Assembly (NCBI RefSeq): GCF_030160115.1
Contig: NZ_BSNS01000024.1
Coordinates: 496,001-560,000 of the forward strand
Direction of reading: 5' to 3'
Length of the DNA stretch: 64,000 nucleotides
DNA from: Devosia nitrariae
GTDB taxonomy: Bacteria > Pseudomonadota > Alphaproteobacteria > Rhizobiales > Devosiaceae
Shown one piece after another: positions 26,084 to 33,953 of this stretch. The notes below the pieces were generated by a model. It did not search any database, was not told where the DNA came from, and saw only the letters and a program-made list of their open reading frames with translations. Position 1 is the stretch's first letter. Each line of letters opens with the position of its first letter. A program made the translations under genes and the position numbers.

Positions 26084-27131
26084 CTCCGGAAGACCGCCCG
26101 TCGGCTTTCGGCCGGCGGGCCGTGGATCGTCCATGTTCCGATTGACGAACTGCAGGGTGGCAGTTCGCCGAGCTACCCACCGATGCCATCCCTTCTAGGT
26201 CACGCGTACGCACTTCTTTCCCTAGGTCCCCTTTCGTGATTTGACCCGGCACGGTTTCAGGGCTTTCAATACGATGGTGATCTCCAAGAGCGGCTCCGGC
26301 CTCACCCTACATTTGGTGACGCCGGGGCTCTTTTTGTGGCTGAAGTTGGAGACGGGCGTAAGAGCGTGGTCGCGCCCGCGGCGGCGGACCTTTACCGAGG
26401 GCTCTTGGACGGCTGCTGGGTCGCCTGTTCCCGCCGGCTGGGGCCGACCGAGGTTCTGCCCTCGTAGCGCTCTGGCTCCAGTAGCTCTCCCCAATCCGGG
26501 TTCGACCCCGCTCCCGGAGCCATTGCTATCATCACCCTATCCAGATTGCAGATTGCACGCAGTTCCTCTGCACTCTCTAGACCGATGTGTCTACAACTGG
26601 TCGATCGCAGACGAACGTGCTTTAGCCTGAACTAATAGGGAGGGGGCGTTCCCTCCCTTATCTCACTTGCCCCCGGAGATGCATCAACGCGGCCCAGGAG
26701 TGTATGTCTGCCTTTCCCCTCCGCGTCATTAGAAGCCGCCCGACCGCTTCCCACCACCCAGCGAAGCCATCTATGGTTGTACCAGTTGGGGCCGTTATAC
26801 GGCACTTGCACCGGCACCCAAAGGACCGCAGGTGAGGAACGCAGCCGTCGGGCAGAGGCAATGGTCGATCGATCAACTGCGTATCCTTCTTTTCTCGCAT
26901 GTGCATTGCGTGGATCCCCCGGCCCATTCTTGGGCGACGGAGAGATTTGTTCGACCGTCGCCGGTCCGAACATTCGACGCGCGAGTACACCACCCGCGGC
27001 CGGAGGCGTCACGAAGGTGGGGCTCAAACCTATCGGAAAGGGCATCGAAAATCTGGCGCTGTGTGGACAAACGTCTCTCCCGGATCGGATAGGCTTCGAT
27101 GCCGTTATCCCCCCAAAAGGAGGGTCACGAC
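26084..27131. other. Gene-free stretch of about 1 kb
   Basis: No gene is supported on either strand. Features seen: a tRNA-3'-end-like sequence near 26498-26521 (GGTTCGACCCCGCTCCCGGA) that cannot fold as a full tRNA, and a hairpin GGGAGGG/CCCTCCC at 26638-26657. A 187-codon minus frame (26632-27195) is Pro/Arg/Ser-rich and judged non-coding. Confidence 0.5.
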
Positions 27132-27434
27132 ATGAACAACGCAAATCTTCAGCTCGAAGGCCTCTATCTCGCCATTGCAGCAATAACCAACGCATTGGAG
27201 GCCAAGGGCGTGCTGACCAAAACGGAGATCCAAGACGCTCTCAAGCGGGCGGAACAGGCCGCGCTTGGCGAGGACCGGTCGATCGAAGACTTGAGCCCGG
27301 CTCATCGTGACGCGATGGCGTTCCCTGCACGTTTCCTAATGGTTGCCAACGCTGCGCCTGCCGAGAACCTGTCGTTCTACGCCCTAGCCAAGCAAGTGGG
27401 CCAGACGAAAGGTCCGCACAACGATCAGCGGTAG
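27132..27434 (+). CDS. Small conserved hypothetical protein
   Basis: A 100-residue soluble protein starting MNNANLQLEGLYLAIAAITN, followed by KGVLTKTEIQDALKRAEQAA. This alternation (helix, EIxxALxxAE) is seen in small Hyphomicrobiales proteins of unknown function. The ribosome site AAGGAGG lies 9 bases before the ATG. It opens a run of small, separately spaced stress-type genes. Confidence 0.7.
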   Translation: MNNANLQLEGLYLAIAAITNALEAKGVLTKTEIQDALKRAEQAALGEDRSIEDLSPAHRDAMAFPARFLMVANAAPAENLSFYALAKQVGQTKGPHNDQR

Positions 27435-27533
27435 TCATCCCTGCAACACGATCTAGCCGGATATCAAATTCTCCCGTGACCAGAACGAGCCATCTGAACC
27501 CTCGTTATCTGTGAACCTCGAAAGAAGGACGAG

Positions 27534-27716
27534 ATGCCCCACAAGGATGAAGAAGGCTCGGCCAAAGAGGCTCGTGGCAACGTCAAAGAAGCCGCCGGCA
27601 AGATGACCGGTGACGAGAAGCTCCGCACGGACGGCGCCGCCGACAAGGCGGAAGGCAAGGTTCAAAAGGGCGTGGGCAAGGCCAAAGAGGCCGCTCGCGA
27701 CGCTCTGAAGCACTGA
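27534..27716 (+). CDS. CsbD-family stress protein
   Basis: A 60-residue hydrophilic protein made of repeated A-K-E-A-x-G-K turns (GNVKEAAGKMTGDEKL, KAEGKVQKGVGKAKEAARD), the CsbD signature. Such proteins are disordered and strongly induced by general stress. AGAAGGACGAG precedes the ATG and a terminator follows directly. Confidence 0.92.
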   Translation: MPHKDEEGSAKEARGNVKEAAGKMTGDEKLRTDGAADKAEGKVQKGVGKAKEAARDALKH

Positions 27717-27739
27717 CGCCAGTTGGCCACGCGAAGAAG

Positions 27740-27766
27740 AGCCGCCCGATGCACGGGCGGCTTTCC
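27740..27766 (+). terminator. Terminator after the CsbD gene
   Basis: A 9-bp perfect stem (27740-27748 with 27754-27762), 5-base loop ATGCA, then TTCC. It sits 23 bases after the stop codon. Confidence 0.75.
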
Positions 27767-27768
27767 TG

Positions 27769-27861
27769 TTACCCGGCCTTCTTGTCGTCCGCCAGCCACT
27801 TCCCCCTGCCATCGGCATCGAGGGCGTTGAAGGCCTGGGCCTGCTCCTTGGTCCGTAAAAC
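27769..27861 (-). pseudogene. C-terminal remnant of a small protein
   Basis: The minus strand encodes TKEQAQAFNALDADGRGKWL ADDKKAG then TAA (27769-27771), preceded in frame by a stop at 27862-27864. The composition is clearly protein-like but no start exists, so it is a leftover tail. Confidence 0.4.
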
Positions 27862-27933
27862 TCAAAGCGAGTTCGTGTCGAAACTGGCGTAGGCCATTCG
27901 TCGCTTAGGCGAGCAACAGAGGAGAACCACCCC

Positions 27934-28197
27934 ATGTCATTCCAAGCCTACCTGGACGCGGTCGAGGCGAAGACCGGCAAGACGCCCCGCCAGATCATAG
28001 ACTTGGCGAAATCCAAGGGCTTTGACGCTGAAAGCGTGAAGGCTGGCCAGATCCTAGCAAGGCTGAAATCCGAATATGATCTCGGCAGAGGTCACGGCAT
28101 GGCATTGGTTCATGTGATCAAAAAGGGCGCAGAGATCGACCCCAAGTACGTCGGCACCAGCGGCGTTCATAGAGACGAAAGCAACACTCTGGCTTGA
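27934..28197 (+). CDS. DUF4287 domain protein
   Basis: An 87-residue protein starting MSFQAYLDAVEAKTGKTPRQ, with the DUF4287 pattern AKTGKTPxxIxxLAxxKGF and LGRGHGMALVHVIKKG. Function unknown; the domain often accompanies DUF5655. AGAGGAGAACC precedes the ATG. Length is that of the domain alone. Confidence 0.88.
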   Translation: MSFQAYLDAVEAKTGKTPRQIIDLAKSKGFDAESVKAGQILARLKSEYDLGRGHGMALVHVIKKGAEIDPKYVGTSGVHRDESNTLA

Positions 28198-28267
28198 CGG
28201 CGTAGCCACCAAGCCTCGCTGAGAGGCGTGAGCGACCGGAGCAAACCTCCCCGGCCGCTCAAGGCGG

Positions 28268-28495
28268 TCAGCGCCGACGCTTCAGTTCCGCTTCGATGGC
28301 CGAATTGGCTTCCTCGCCATTGCTGATCGGATCGTCACGGAGCTTGGACGCCAGAGACCGACGCTCCTGCCAGGTGAGCTCGCGCCAGTTGTCCGGAATG
28401 GACACGGCCGCGCGGGTCGCGTCAGTTTCGGCCGTACGGGTGGTGCTGGCACCACCTACCGGCTCATCGCCCACGATCTTCTGAGCGCTAGGCAT
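28268..28495 (-). CDS. Small hypothetical protein, possibly phage-derived
   Basis: A 75-residue hydrophilic protein with the central NWRELTWQERRSLASKLRDD and SAIEAELKRR. Its ATG overlaps the stop of the upstream gene by one base (TAATG), so the two form a unit. The unit lies immediately downstream of a decayed phage capsid gene on the same strand, which suggests phage origin. Confidence 0.6.
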   Translation of the reverse strand: MPSAQKIVGDEPVGGASTTRTAETDATRAAVSIPDNWRELTWQERRSLASKLRDDPISNGEEANSAIEAELKRRR

Positions 28496-28746
28496 TACGG
28501 CCTCGCCGGCCTGTGGTGGCTGGTGCCTTCCGGATCGGGCTTGAGGGGCTCGATATCGGCCAGAGCGGACGAGGACGTCCCTGATGCCTTCTCGGCCTGC
28601 TCTTCCATCTTGTCGAAGGCGTTGGCGAGACGGTCGACGGCGCTGCCGCCCATGCGGTTGGTGCGGGAGCGCAGGATCTGCGCCCGGCTCTCATCGCGGC
28701 GAGCAATCGCCTCCGCCAGCAGCGGATCATTCTGATGATCGGTCAT
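28495..28746 (-). CDS. Small hypothetical protein, possibly phage-derived
   Basis: An 83-residue charged protein starting MTDHQNDPLLAEAIARRDES. No family is recognised. ATG at 28746 is 55 bases after the stop of the capsid remnant, in the position of small head-region genes of phages. The frame is open further upstream only because the capsid remnant is read out of frame. Confidence 0.55.
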   Translation of the reverse strand: MTDHQNDPLLAEAIARRDESRAQILRSRTNRMGGSAVDRLANAFDKMEEQAEKASGTSSSALADIEPLKPDPEGTSHHRPARP

Positions 28747-28801
28747 TGTGTCAGTTCTCCAGATTGAGGGGTGGAATGGAGAGCGGCCGGAGCCCCTACC
28801 C

Positions 28802-29120
28802 TCAGCCGTAAGTGACGACGGCGACCATGCGGACGAGCTTCGGATCGTAGACCCGCGTCCAGTTCGTGCCAGTGGCGAGTTCGGCATCGGTCACGCCGGA
28901 AGCCGACGCCGGCGTGCCGGAGAAGGCAACGCCGCGGGGTGCATGACCCAGTGGCGGCGGTACCAGACCGTCTCGACGCCTTCACCGTTACCGGCGGCCG
29001 CAACGCTGTCGATCTCGACCGGCTTCTTCGACCCGCCCTCACCAGTTGCCTCAGCATAGCCAGTGGCGCCATTGCGAAGAGGTAGGAGGTGTACTTGAAG
29101 CCCGAGATAGCGCCGGCCAT
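28802..29120 (-). pseudogene. Decayed phage major capsid protein, C-terminal part
   Basis: Reading three frames in turn on the minus strand gives MAGAISGFKYTSYLF, then GNGATGYAEATGEGGSKKPV with ETVWYRRHWVMHP, then RGVAFSGTP, ELATGTNWTRVYDPKLVRMV and a TGA at 28802-28804. The RRHWxxHPRGV...NW-x-RVY order is the C-terminal end of a group of phage capsid proteins. Two frameshifts and loss of the N-terminal part make it non-functional. Confidence 0.6.
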
Positions 29121-29174
29121 TCGCGTGCTCTGATACGGCCGATGTGTGTTACGTTGAGCAAAAAGGGTGTGACC

Positions 29175-29412
29175 ATGACCAGCCTCCCGCAGCGCGAATA
29201 CACCGTCGAGTCGTACAGCACAGATCCCGAAGGCCGTCCGCAACAATCCGACGTGCAGAAGGTGTCTGCCACCTCTCCAGAGGCCGCCGCGATGAAGGTG
29301 TCGAACGAGGACCTACACACCCATCGGCAATGCGCAGCGTCTACGAGCTCGCGTTACCCACGTGAGCATCTCAGGCGTCGATAAGGTCACAACGCTGTAC
29401 AGTAAGCTCTGA
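29175..29412 (+). pseudogene. Small conserved protein with frameshift
   Basis: Starts MTSLPQREYTVESYSTDPEG, continues SDVQKVSATSPEAAAMKVSN, then near 29318 the sense moves to another frame: YTPIGNAQRLRARVTHVSIS ... TTLYSKL ending at TGA 29410-29412. The joined sequence (about 79 residues) reads as one protein, so a one-base shift broke the gene. Function unknown. Confidence 0.5.
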
Positions 29413-29444
29413 TCAGCCTCTTCAATAGCAGCAAGGACTTCCCG

Positions 29445-29678
29445 ATGGCCCAACCTCCCCGCAGACGAATCAGCGCCACGGAGACCGCTGAAGCGGCGTT
29501 TAAGGCGGCGGCGACGAAGAAGGCCGACCCCGCGCCGCAAGCGAAGGTTATTCCCGCCGGCAAGGAGTTGGTCTCGCTGCGCATCGACCGGGATGTACTA
29601 GAGCACTTCCAGGAAGACGGCACCGGCTGGCAGGATCGCATCAATGCCGCTCTGCGTGTCGCTGCAGGACTGGACTGA
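29445..29678 (+). CDS. BrnA-like antitoxin (orphan)
   Basis: A 77-residue protein. The C-terminal half LVSLRIDRDVLEHFQEDGTG followed by WQDRINAALR is the BrnA ribbon-helix-helix motif, which binds DNA and neutralises the BrnT RNase. No BrnT reading frame lies next to it on either side. It could regulate another locus, protect against an invading toxin, or be a remnant. AAGGA precedes the ATG. Confidence 0.8.
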   Translation: MAQPPRRRISATETAEAAFKAAATKKADPAPQAKVIPAGKELVSLRIDRDVLEHFQEDGTGWQDRINAALRVAAGLD

Positions 29679-29746
29679 GTGCTGCCGTCCCGCGCAACTG
29701 CTTTGCTAACGGGTGCGTTACGGCGCAACAAACCTTGGAGGACGCA

Positions 29747-30007
29747 ATGGCTTTCGACGGCGTAGGCGTATTGGCAGCAATCATCATCGGCGGGCTTGCC
29801 GGGTGGCTCGCGGGCAAACTCATGAACAGCAAGACCGGCGTGTTGATGAATATTGTTCTGGGCATCGTTGGTGCGATTATCGCCAGCATTCTGCTGGGGC
29901 TTCTCGGCGTCTCGTTCGCGGGTTGGCTCGGCTACTTACTCGCCGGCATAATAGGCGCCTGCATACTCATCGCAGTAGCTCGCGCGGTCAGCGGGCGGAA
30001 GGTTTAG
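29747..30007 (+). CDS. GlsB/YeaQ/YmgE-family membrane stress protein
   Basis: An 86-residue protein with three hydrophobic helices; the glycine-rich IIIGGLAGWLAGKLMNSKTG is the family mark, followed by NIVLGIVGAIIAS. An in-frame TTG lies four codons upstream, but TTGGAGG is the ribosome site of the ATG at 29747. Members are induced by envelope or general stress. Confidence 0.92.
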   Translation: MAFDGVGVLAAIIIGGLAGWLAGKLMNSKTGVLMNIVLGIVGAIIASILLGLLGVSFAGWLGYLLAGIIGACILIAVARAVSGRKV

Positions 30008-30085
30008 CATCTGGGGTCAGGCGCTCGCCCATGAGGAACGTTGTTTGCGGTACCAGCCCCATTCGCCTCGAACTGGAGACGACAC

Positions 30086-30322
30086 ATGGACAAGATCATC
30101 AACACCTATGAAGCATCAGCTGCAGATGGCTCCAAGGTGACCGTCTATGAAGTCCAGGACATGGACCATGCCGGGACCATGTTGGATCCGAATCGGAAGC
30201 AATCTGGCATCACGCGGATGCAGCTTTCCGATGGACGCCCGTTGAAGATGCTTGGCGATCGAGAGTTCAAAATCGAAGGAACCGACGAGGTCTTCTTGCT
30301 TGACCGACCATATGCACCGTAA
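30086..30322 (+). CDS. Hypothetical protein
   Basis: A 78-residue soluble beta-rich protein starting MDKIINTYEASAADGSKVTV and ending LLDRPYAP, with an internal LSDGRPLKMLGDREF. No named family is recognised, though the layout fits small housekeeping-like proteins in Hyphomicrobiales. ACTGGAGACG precedes the ATG. Confidence 0.65.
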   Translation: MDKIINTYEASAADGSKVTVYEVQDMDHAGTMLDPNRKQSGITRMQLSDGRPLKMLGDREFKIEGTDEVFLLDRPYAP

Positions 30323-30474
30323 CTCTTCACTGCATGGCGTGATCTAGTACAGCCCAGCCACAGTAGTCGAGGTGGTCTGCGACTCGCGATGAACCTGCTG
30401 TTGTTGGATGCCGCGGTTTGACTCTCGGCGGGGCCCACCCATCCTCCCGGGCTACTGGGGGGACACCATGAAAC

Positions 30475-30660
30475 TTGTTTGCCGCGGCACTTGCCGCGCT
30501 CATCGCCATAACCGTTCCAGCTTACGCCCAGCGCGATCTGGACTGCTCCGACTTCAGCTCGTGGCGAGAAGCCCAGGACTTCTACGAGGCAAACGGGCCG
30601 GGCGACCCACACCGCCTCGATGCCGACAATGACGGCATAGCCTGCGAGCGCTTAAACTAA
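30475..30660 (+). CDS. Excalibur-domain secreted protein, start unclear
   Basis: A 61-residue frame with a hydrophobic signal-like start (FAAALAALIAITVPAYAQ) and a mature part DLDCSDFSSWREAQDFYEAN...DPHRLDADNDGIACERLN, the Excalibur calcium-binding signature with D-x-D-N-D-G-I-A-C-E. The frame starts at TTG 30475. A strong ribosome site (GGGGGG) and an ATG at 30468 lie one base out of frame, so either TTG is used or a one-base shift has split the original MKL start. Confidence 0.6.
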   Translation: MFAAALAALIAITVPAYAQRDLDCSDFSSWREAQDFYEANGPGDPHRLDADNDGIACERLN

Positions 30661-30736
30661 GCAAGATCCTCGGCCTCCGCTGTTCAGGCGCGGTTCAGTC
30701 GGTCCCGCCTATCACTGGTGCACAGAGGAAGCCCAA

Positions 30737-31240
30737 ATGCTCGATCATAAAGTGCTCCTATTCGCGGCAGTCGCCGGTCTGTCGTCGCTGGCCAGCATCG
30801 GCTCCGCTTCCGCGCAGGTCGTTCAGGGCGAGGAGCATTGCGTCGTCAACGTCATGCCGTCGGACGTTCTCAACGTCCGGTCGAGGAACAGCGCCAGCAG
30901 CAAGATTGTCACGACCCTGCGCTATGGCCAGTGCGGTGTGATCGTGGTCGCCGAATGCCGGGGCTCTTGGTGCCCGATTGAGGACGGTCACAACGCGGGC
31001 TGGGTGCACAGCAGGTTTATCTCCATGGTTTCGCCGGCAATGTATTGCGTTGCCGGCGTTTCTGCCGGTTATGTGCTCAACCTCAGAGCTTATCCATCGG
31101 CAAGATCCCGAGTGGGCACGGAACTGCCGCGCAACGAGTGCGATATTGCCTTCCTGCCCTACTCCACTGGGGATTGGCGGAAGGTGCGTGTCAGTGGCTA
31201 TGAGGGCTGGGTAAACCGCTCGTGTTTGTCAGGTCAATAA
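30737..31240 (+). CDS. Secreted protein with two bacterial SH3 domains
   Basis: A 167-residue exported protein. Signal peptide about residues 1-27 (LLFAAVAGLSSLASIGSASA|Q). Two SH3b repeats follow: DVLNVRSRNSASSKIVTTL...GWVHSRF and YVLNLRAYPSARSRVGTEL...GWVNRSCL; each has paired Cys residues, suggesting disulfides in the periplasm. Such domains bind peptidoglycan or proteins. GAGGAAGCCC precedes the ATG. Its 3' end overlaps the truncated ATPase frame by 7 bases, near the presumed recombination junction. Confidence 0.88.
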   Translation: MLDHKVLLFAAVAGLSSLASIGSASAQVVQGEEHCVVNVMPSDVLNVRSRNSASSKIVTTLRYGQCGVIVVAECRGSWCPIEDGHNAGWVHSRFISMVSPAMYCVAGVSAGYVLNLRAYPSARSRVGTELPRNECDIAFLPYSTGDWRKVRVSGYEGWVNRSCLSGQ

Positions 31241-32187
31241 ACAGTGGGTGCGGGCCTAGGTCTCACCTTCTGGACACCCGTCGCTAATATAGCCCCGCCA
31301 CCGTTGTCGAAGTCGTTTGCGCTTGTCGGACCGCTCTGCATCCCGGGCGAGCTGCTGCCGGGGGCGAGATCGAGCAGCGCCCTGATGGCCCCCGAGGTCT
31401 GCTCTCTTGCCCGCAACTCCAGCACCTGCCCTAGGAGCGCCAGCGCGGTGATCACAGCTGCCGCCTCGAAATAGACCGGCACGCCACCACCCATCTCGCG
31501 CATGCTTGCCGGAAAGGCACCCGGCAGCACCGTCGCCACCAGGGAATAGAACCAGGCCACCCCAATGCCCATGCCGATCAGGGTGAACATATTGAGGCTG
31601 CGATTGCGAACGGAGGCGACGCCGCGGTCGAAGAAAGGCCACCCGGCCCACAATACCGCGGGCGTTGCAAGCACCAACTGTGTCCAATTGAGCCCCTGTC
31701 CTGAGATCCACTGGTGCAGGTCAATCAGGTGCGAAGTCATTTCCAGGACGAACACCGGGAGCGCCAATGCCGACGCGATCCAGAACCGGCGGGTCATGTC
31801 GACCAGTTCGGGGCTTGGACCGGTTTCCGCAGTAGGCAGTTCCGGCTCGAGCGCCATACCGCAGATCGGGCAGGACCCAGGCTCGTTGCGCCGGATCTGG
31901 GGATGCATCGGGCATGTCCAGATGGTGCCCGGCTGCGCAACCTGAGGTGGCGCAGCCGTTGATTCCAGGTAGCGGTCGGGGTCGGCCATGAACTTGTCGC
32001 GGCAAGCCTGTGAGCAGAAGTGGTAGGTCGTGCCCCGGTAGGTCGCTTTGTGCTCTGCCGTGTCCGGATTGACGGTCATGCCGCAGACGGGGTCTTTGGT
32101 CACGTCGCCTGCGCCCTCATTCGCACCATGGGTGCGGCCATGGGTGGGGTGGTGATGCTGGTTTGAATTCGCTAAATCCGAAGACAT
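31234..32187 (-). pseudogene. Copper-translocating P-type ATPase, truncated
   Basis: The 317-residue frame starts MSSDLANSNQHHHPTHGRTH, has a YHS metal-binding domain (KDPVCGMTVNP...YHFCSQACRDKF), a heavy-metal-binding segment (WTCPMHPQIRRNEPGSCPICG) and four transmembrane helices up to the family motif ALLDLAP. It then runs into unrelated sequence and stops. The actuator, phosphorylation (DKTGT) and nucleotide-binding parts, over 400 residues, are missing, so it cannot pump. The start, with AAAAGGAGAG, and its MerR-type promoter are intact. The break near 31345 probably marks one edge of the rearranged accessory region. Confidence 0.85.
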
Positions 32188-32206
32188 CGCACTCTCCTTT
32201 TTGGAA

Positions 32207-32237
32207 AGTGTGCACCTTGCCACGGTGGTAAGGTCAA
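32207..32237 (-). promoter_or_regulatory. MerR-type (CueR-like) promoter and operator
   Basis: On the minus strand TTGACC (32232-32237) and CACACT (32207-32212) are 19 bases apart, the long spacer typical of MerR-family promoters. The spacer holds the dyad CCTTGCCACGGTGGTAAGG (plus strand 32215-32233; 8 of 9 arm positions match). No merR/cueR gene is in the window, so the regulator acts in trans. Confidence 0.75.
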
Positions 32238-32328
32238 GCAGAACGAAGGCTGTTATGCAGCCGCGGGGCGCGGCCAAAGTTCGGGTAAACCTGGCGTCAC
32301 CTTAACCGATCGCCTCGAAGGGCAGGAG

Positions 32329-33141
32329 CTAGTGACGCTTTCGTCCCGGCTCGGGCCGATCCTCGAGGAACCGCGCCTCGATGCGCGCTTGCAACCCCAG
32401 CATCTGTTGCTCGGCTTCGGCCATATGCCGGGTGAGGATCGCGTGAACCGCCTGCGCGTCCCCTGCCCGCAAGGCGGCAATGAGGTCACGCTGGTGCTGG
32501 ATGCCCGACTGGCGCATCACGGGCTCTGGCTGCACGTAGATGTCGTGGCAAATGGCAAGCTCCTTCAACAGCCGCTGCAGGAAGCGGCAGGTGAAGGCGA
32601 GGATCGGATTGTCGGAATATTCGGCGACGATGGCGTGGAAATCGAGCTCAGCCATGCGCTGGTTCCAACGTTCCTCGGCATCGGCCGGCTCGTGGTCATA
32701 GATGGCGATGATGTCGTGGAGGCGCCTGAAGCCGGCTTCGTCGATGTTCGCGATGGCGCTGACGGCCACCAACGGCTCGAGCACCTTGCGCATCTCGTAG
32801 ATGTGGGAGATCGTCAGGTCCTTGGCGAACAGGAAATTGGACAACAGGCTCATCGCCCGGCTCTCGGACATGCGCTCGATGAAAGCGCCGCCGCCGGGGC
32901 CGGTGCGGATACGGATGAGCCCCTGCACCTCAAGCGATTTCAGCGCCTCGCGCACGGTGCCCTTGCCGGCCTGATACTGAGCCATCAAGTCCTTTTCCTG
33001 CGGCAGCCGGTCGCCAGGTCCGAGACCATGCTCAACGATCATGCGCTTGATGGCGTCGACGATGGTGTCGGTGCGCTTGCGGCGCGCCGGCCCTGGCGCG
33101 GGCGTCTTGTCTTCGGTCCGGTCTTTAAGTGCTTGCGTCAT
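32329..33141 (-). CDS. FadR-type GntR regulator (FCD domain)
   Basis: A 270-residue regulator. The winged helix lies at about residues 24-90 (GDRLPQEKDLMAQYQAGKGT followed by VREALKSLEVQGLI), then an all-helical FCD ligand domain with metal-type His residues (ELDFHAIVAE, ILTRHMAEAE). It is 5 bases downstream of the last transporter gene, so it is the final gene of the peptide-type operon. Two identical dyads in the divergent promoter at 38402-38447 are candidate binding sites. Confidence 0.92.
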   Translation of the reverse strand: MTQALKDRTEDKTPAPGPARRKRTDTIVDAIKRMIVEHGLGPGDRLPQEKDLMAQYQAGKGTVREALKSLEVQGLIRIRTGPGGGAFIERMSESRAMSLLSNFLFAKDLTISHIYEMRKVLEPLVAVSAIANIDEAGFRRLHDIIAIYDHEPADAEERWNQRMAELDFHAIVAEYSDNPILAFTCRFLQRLLKELAICHDIYVQPEPVMRQSGIQHQRDLIAALRAGDAQAVHAILTRHMAEAEQQMLGLQARIEARFLEDRPEPGRKRH

Positions 33142-33146
33142 GGCCC

Positions 33147-33953
33147 TCAGCCGGCCCGCGCGTGGTCGAGACGCGGCGCGCTCATCAGCAATGTCTTCGT
33201 GTACTCGTGCTGCGGGGAGGCGAACAGGCGCTCGGACGGCCCCGTCTCCACCACCTGCCCCTGATACATCACCGCCACGCGGTCGGAAATCGATTCGACG
33301 ACCGCCAGGTCATGGCTGATGAACAGGTAGGAGAGAGCGAACTCGGCCTTGAGGTCCTCGAGCAGAATCAGGACCTGCGCCTGCACCGACACGTCGAGAG
33401 CGCTCACCGGCTCATCGAGGACAAGGATCCGCGCGCTCGCCGCCAGTGCCCGCGCAATGGCGATCCGCTGCGCTTGTCCCCCGGAGAACTCATGGGGGTA
33501 GCGCTCGAGCGTGTCCTTTGGCATTTGCACGGCATCGAGCAGTTGGTGCATACGGCGCTTGCGGTCAGGTCCGCCGTGGCCGGCGAGCAGGCGCAGCGGC
33601 ACATCAAGGATTTGCTCTACGGTCTTGCGTGGATTGAGAGAAGCGACCGGGTCCTGAAAGACATACTGGATCATGCGTCCGAAGGCGCGAGGCCCGGTTC
33701 CGGCAAGCTCGGCGGCGTCCCGTCCGTCGATAGCCATGTGACCCGACGTCGGCCGCTCGAGCCCCACCAGCATGCGCGCCAGCGTTGACTTGCCGGATCC
33801 GCTTTCCCCTACTACGGCCAGAGTTTCCCCCTCAGCTACTTTGATAGAAACGCCGCGTACGGCGTGCACGGCATGCGTGCGTCCCCCGAAAAGGCGGCGC
33901 GTTCCTCCGAACGTTTTGGTGATGTTGTCTATGACGATGGCGTTGCCGCTCAT
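33147..33953 (-). CDS. Peptide-type ABC transporter ATP-binding protein (DppF-like)
   Basis: A 268-residue ATPase: Walker A GESGSGKST, Q-loop VFQDPVASLNPR, signature FSGGQAQR, Walker B ILVLDEPVSALD, switch ISHDLAV, and the C-terminal QHEYTKTLL typical of oligopeptide ATPases. Its ATG overlaps the upstream stop by 4 bases. It pairs with the ATPase half of the fused upstream protein. Confidence 0.93.
   Translation of the reverse strand: MSGNAIVIDNITKTFGGTRRLFGGRTHAVHAVRGVSIKVAEGETLAVVGESGSGKSTLARMLVGLERPTSGHMAIDGRDAAELAGTGPRAFGRMIQYVFQDPVASLNPRKTVEQILDVPLRLLAGHGGPDRKRRMHQLLDAVQMPKDTLERYPHEFSGGQAQRIAIARALAASARILVLDEPVSALDVSVQAQVLILLEDLKAEFALSYLFISHDLAVVESISDRVAVMYQGQVVETGPSERLFASPQHEYTKTLLMSAPRLDHARAG

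Noticed and set aside
26498..26521. Complete tRNA gene ending near 26521
   Set aside because: The T stem does not pair (CCGGG against CCGCT) and no 5' acceptor half was found.
26241..26630. 129-codon plus-strand frame over the tRNA-like fragment
   Set aside because: No recognisable domain; part of it is a translation of the tRNA-like 3' end.
26632..27195. 187-codon minus-strand frame
   Set aside because: Rich in Pro, Arg and Ser, no ribosome site, overlaps the start of a better gene at 27132.
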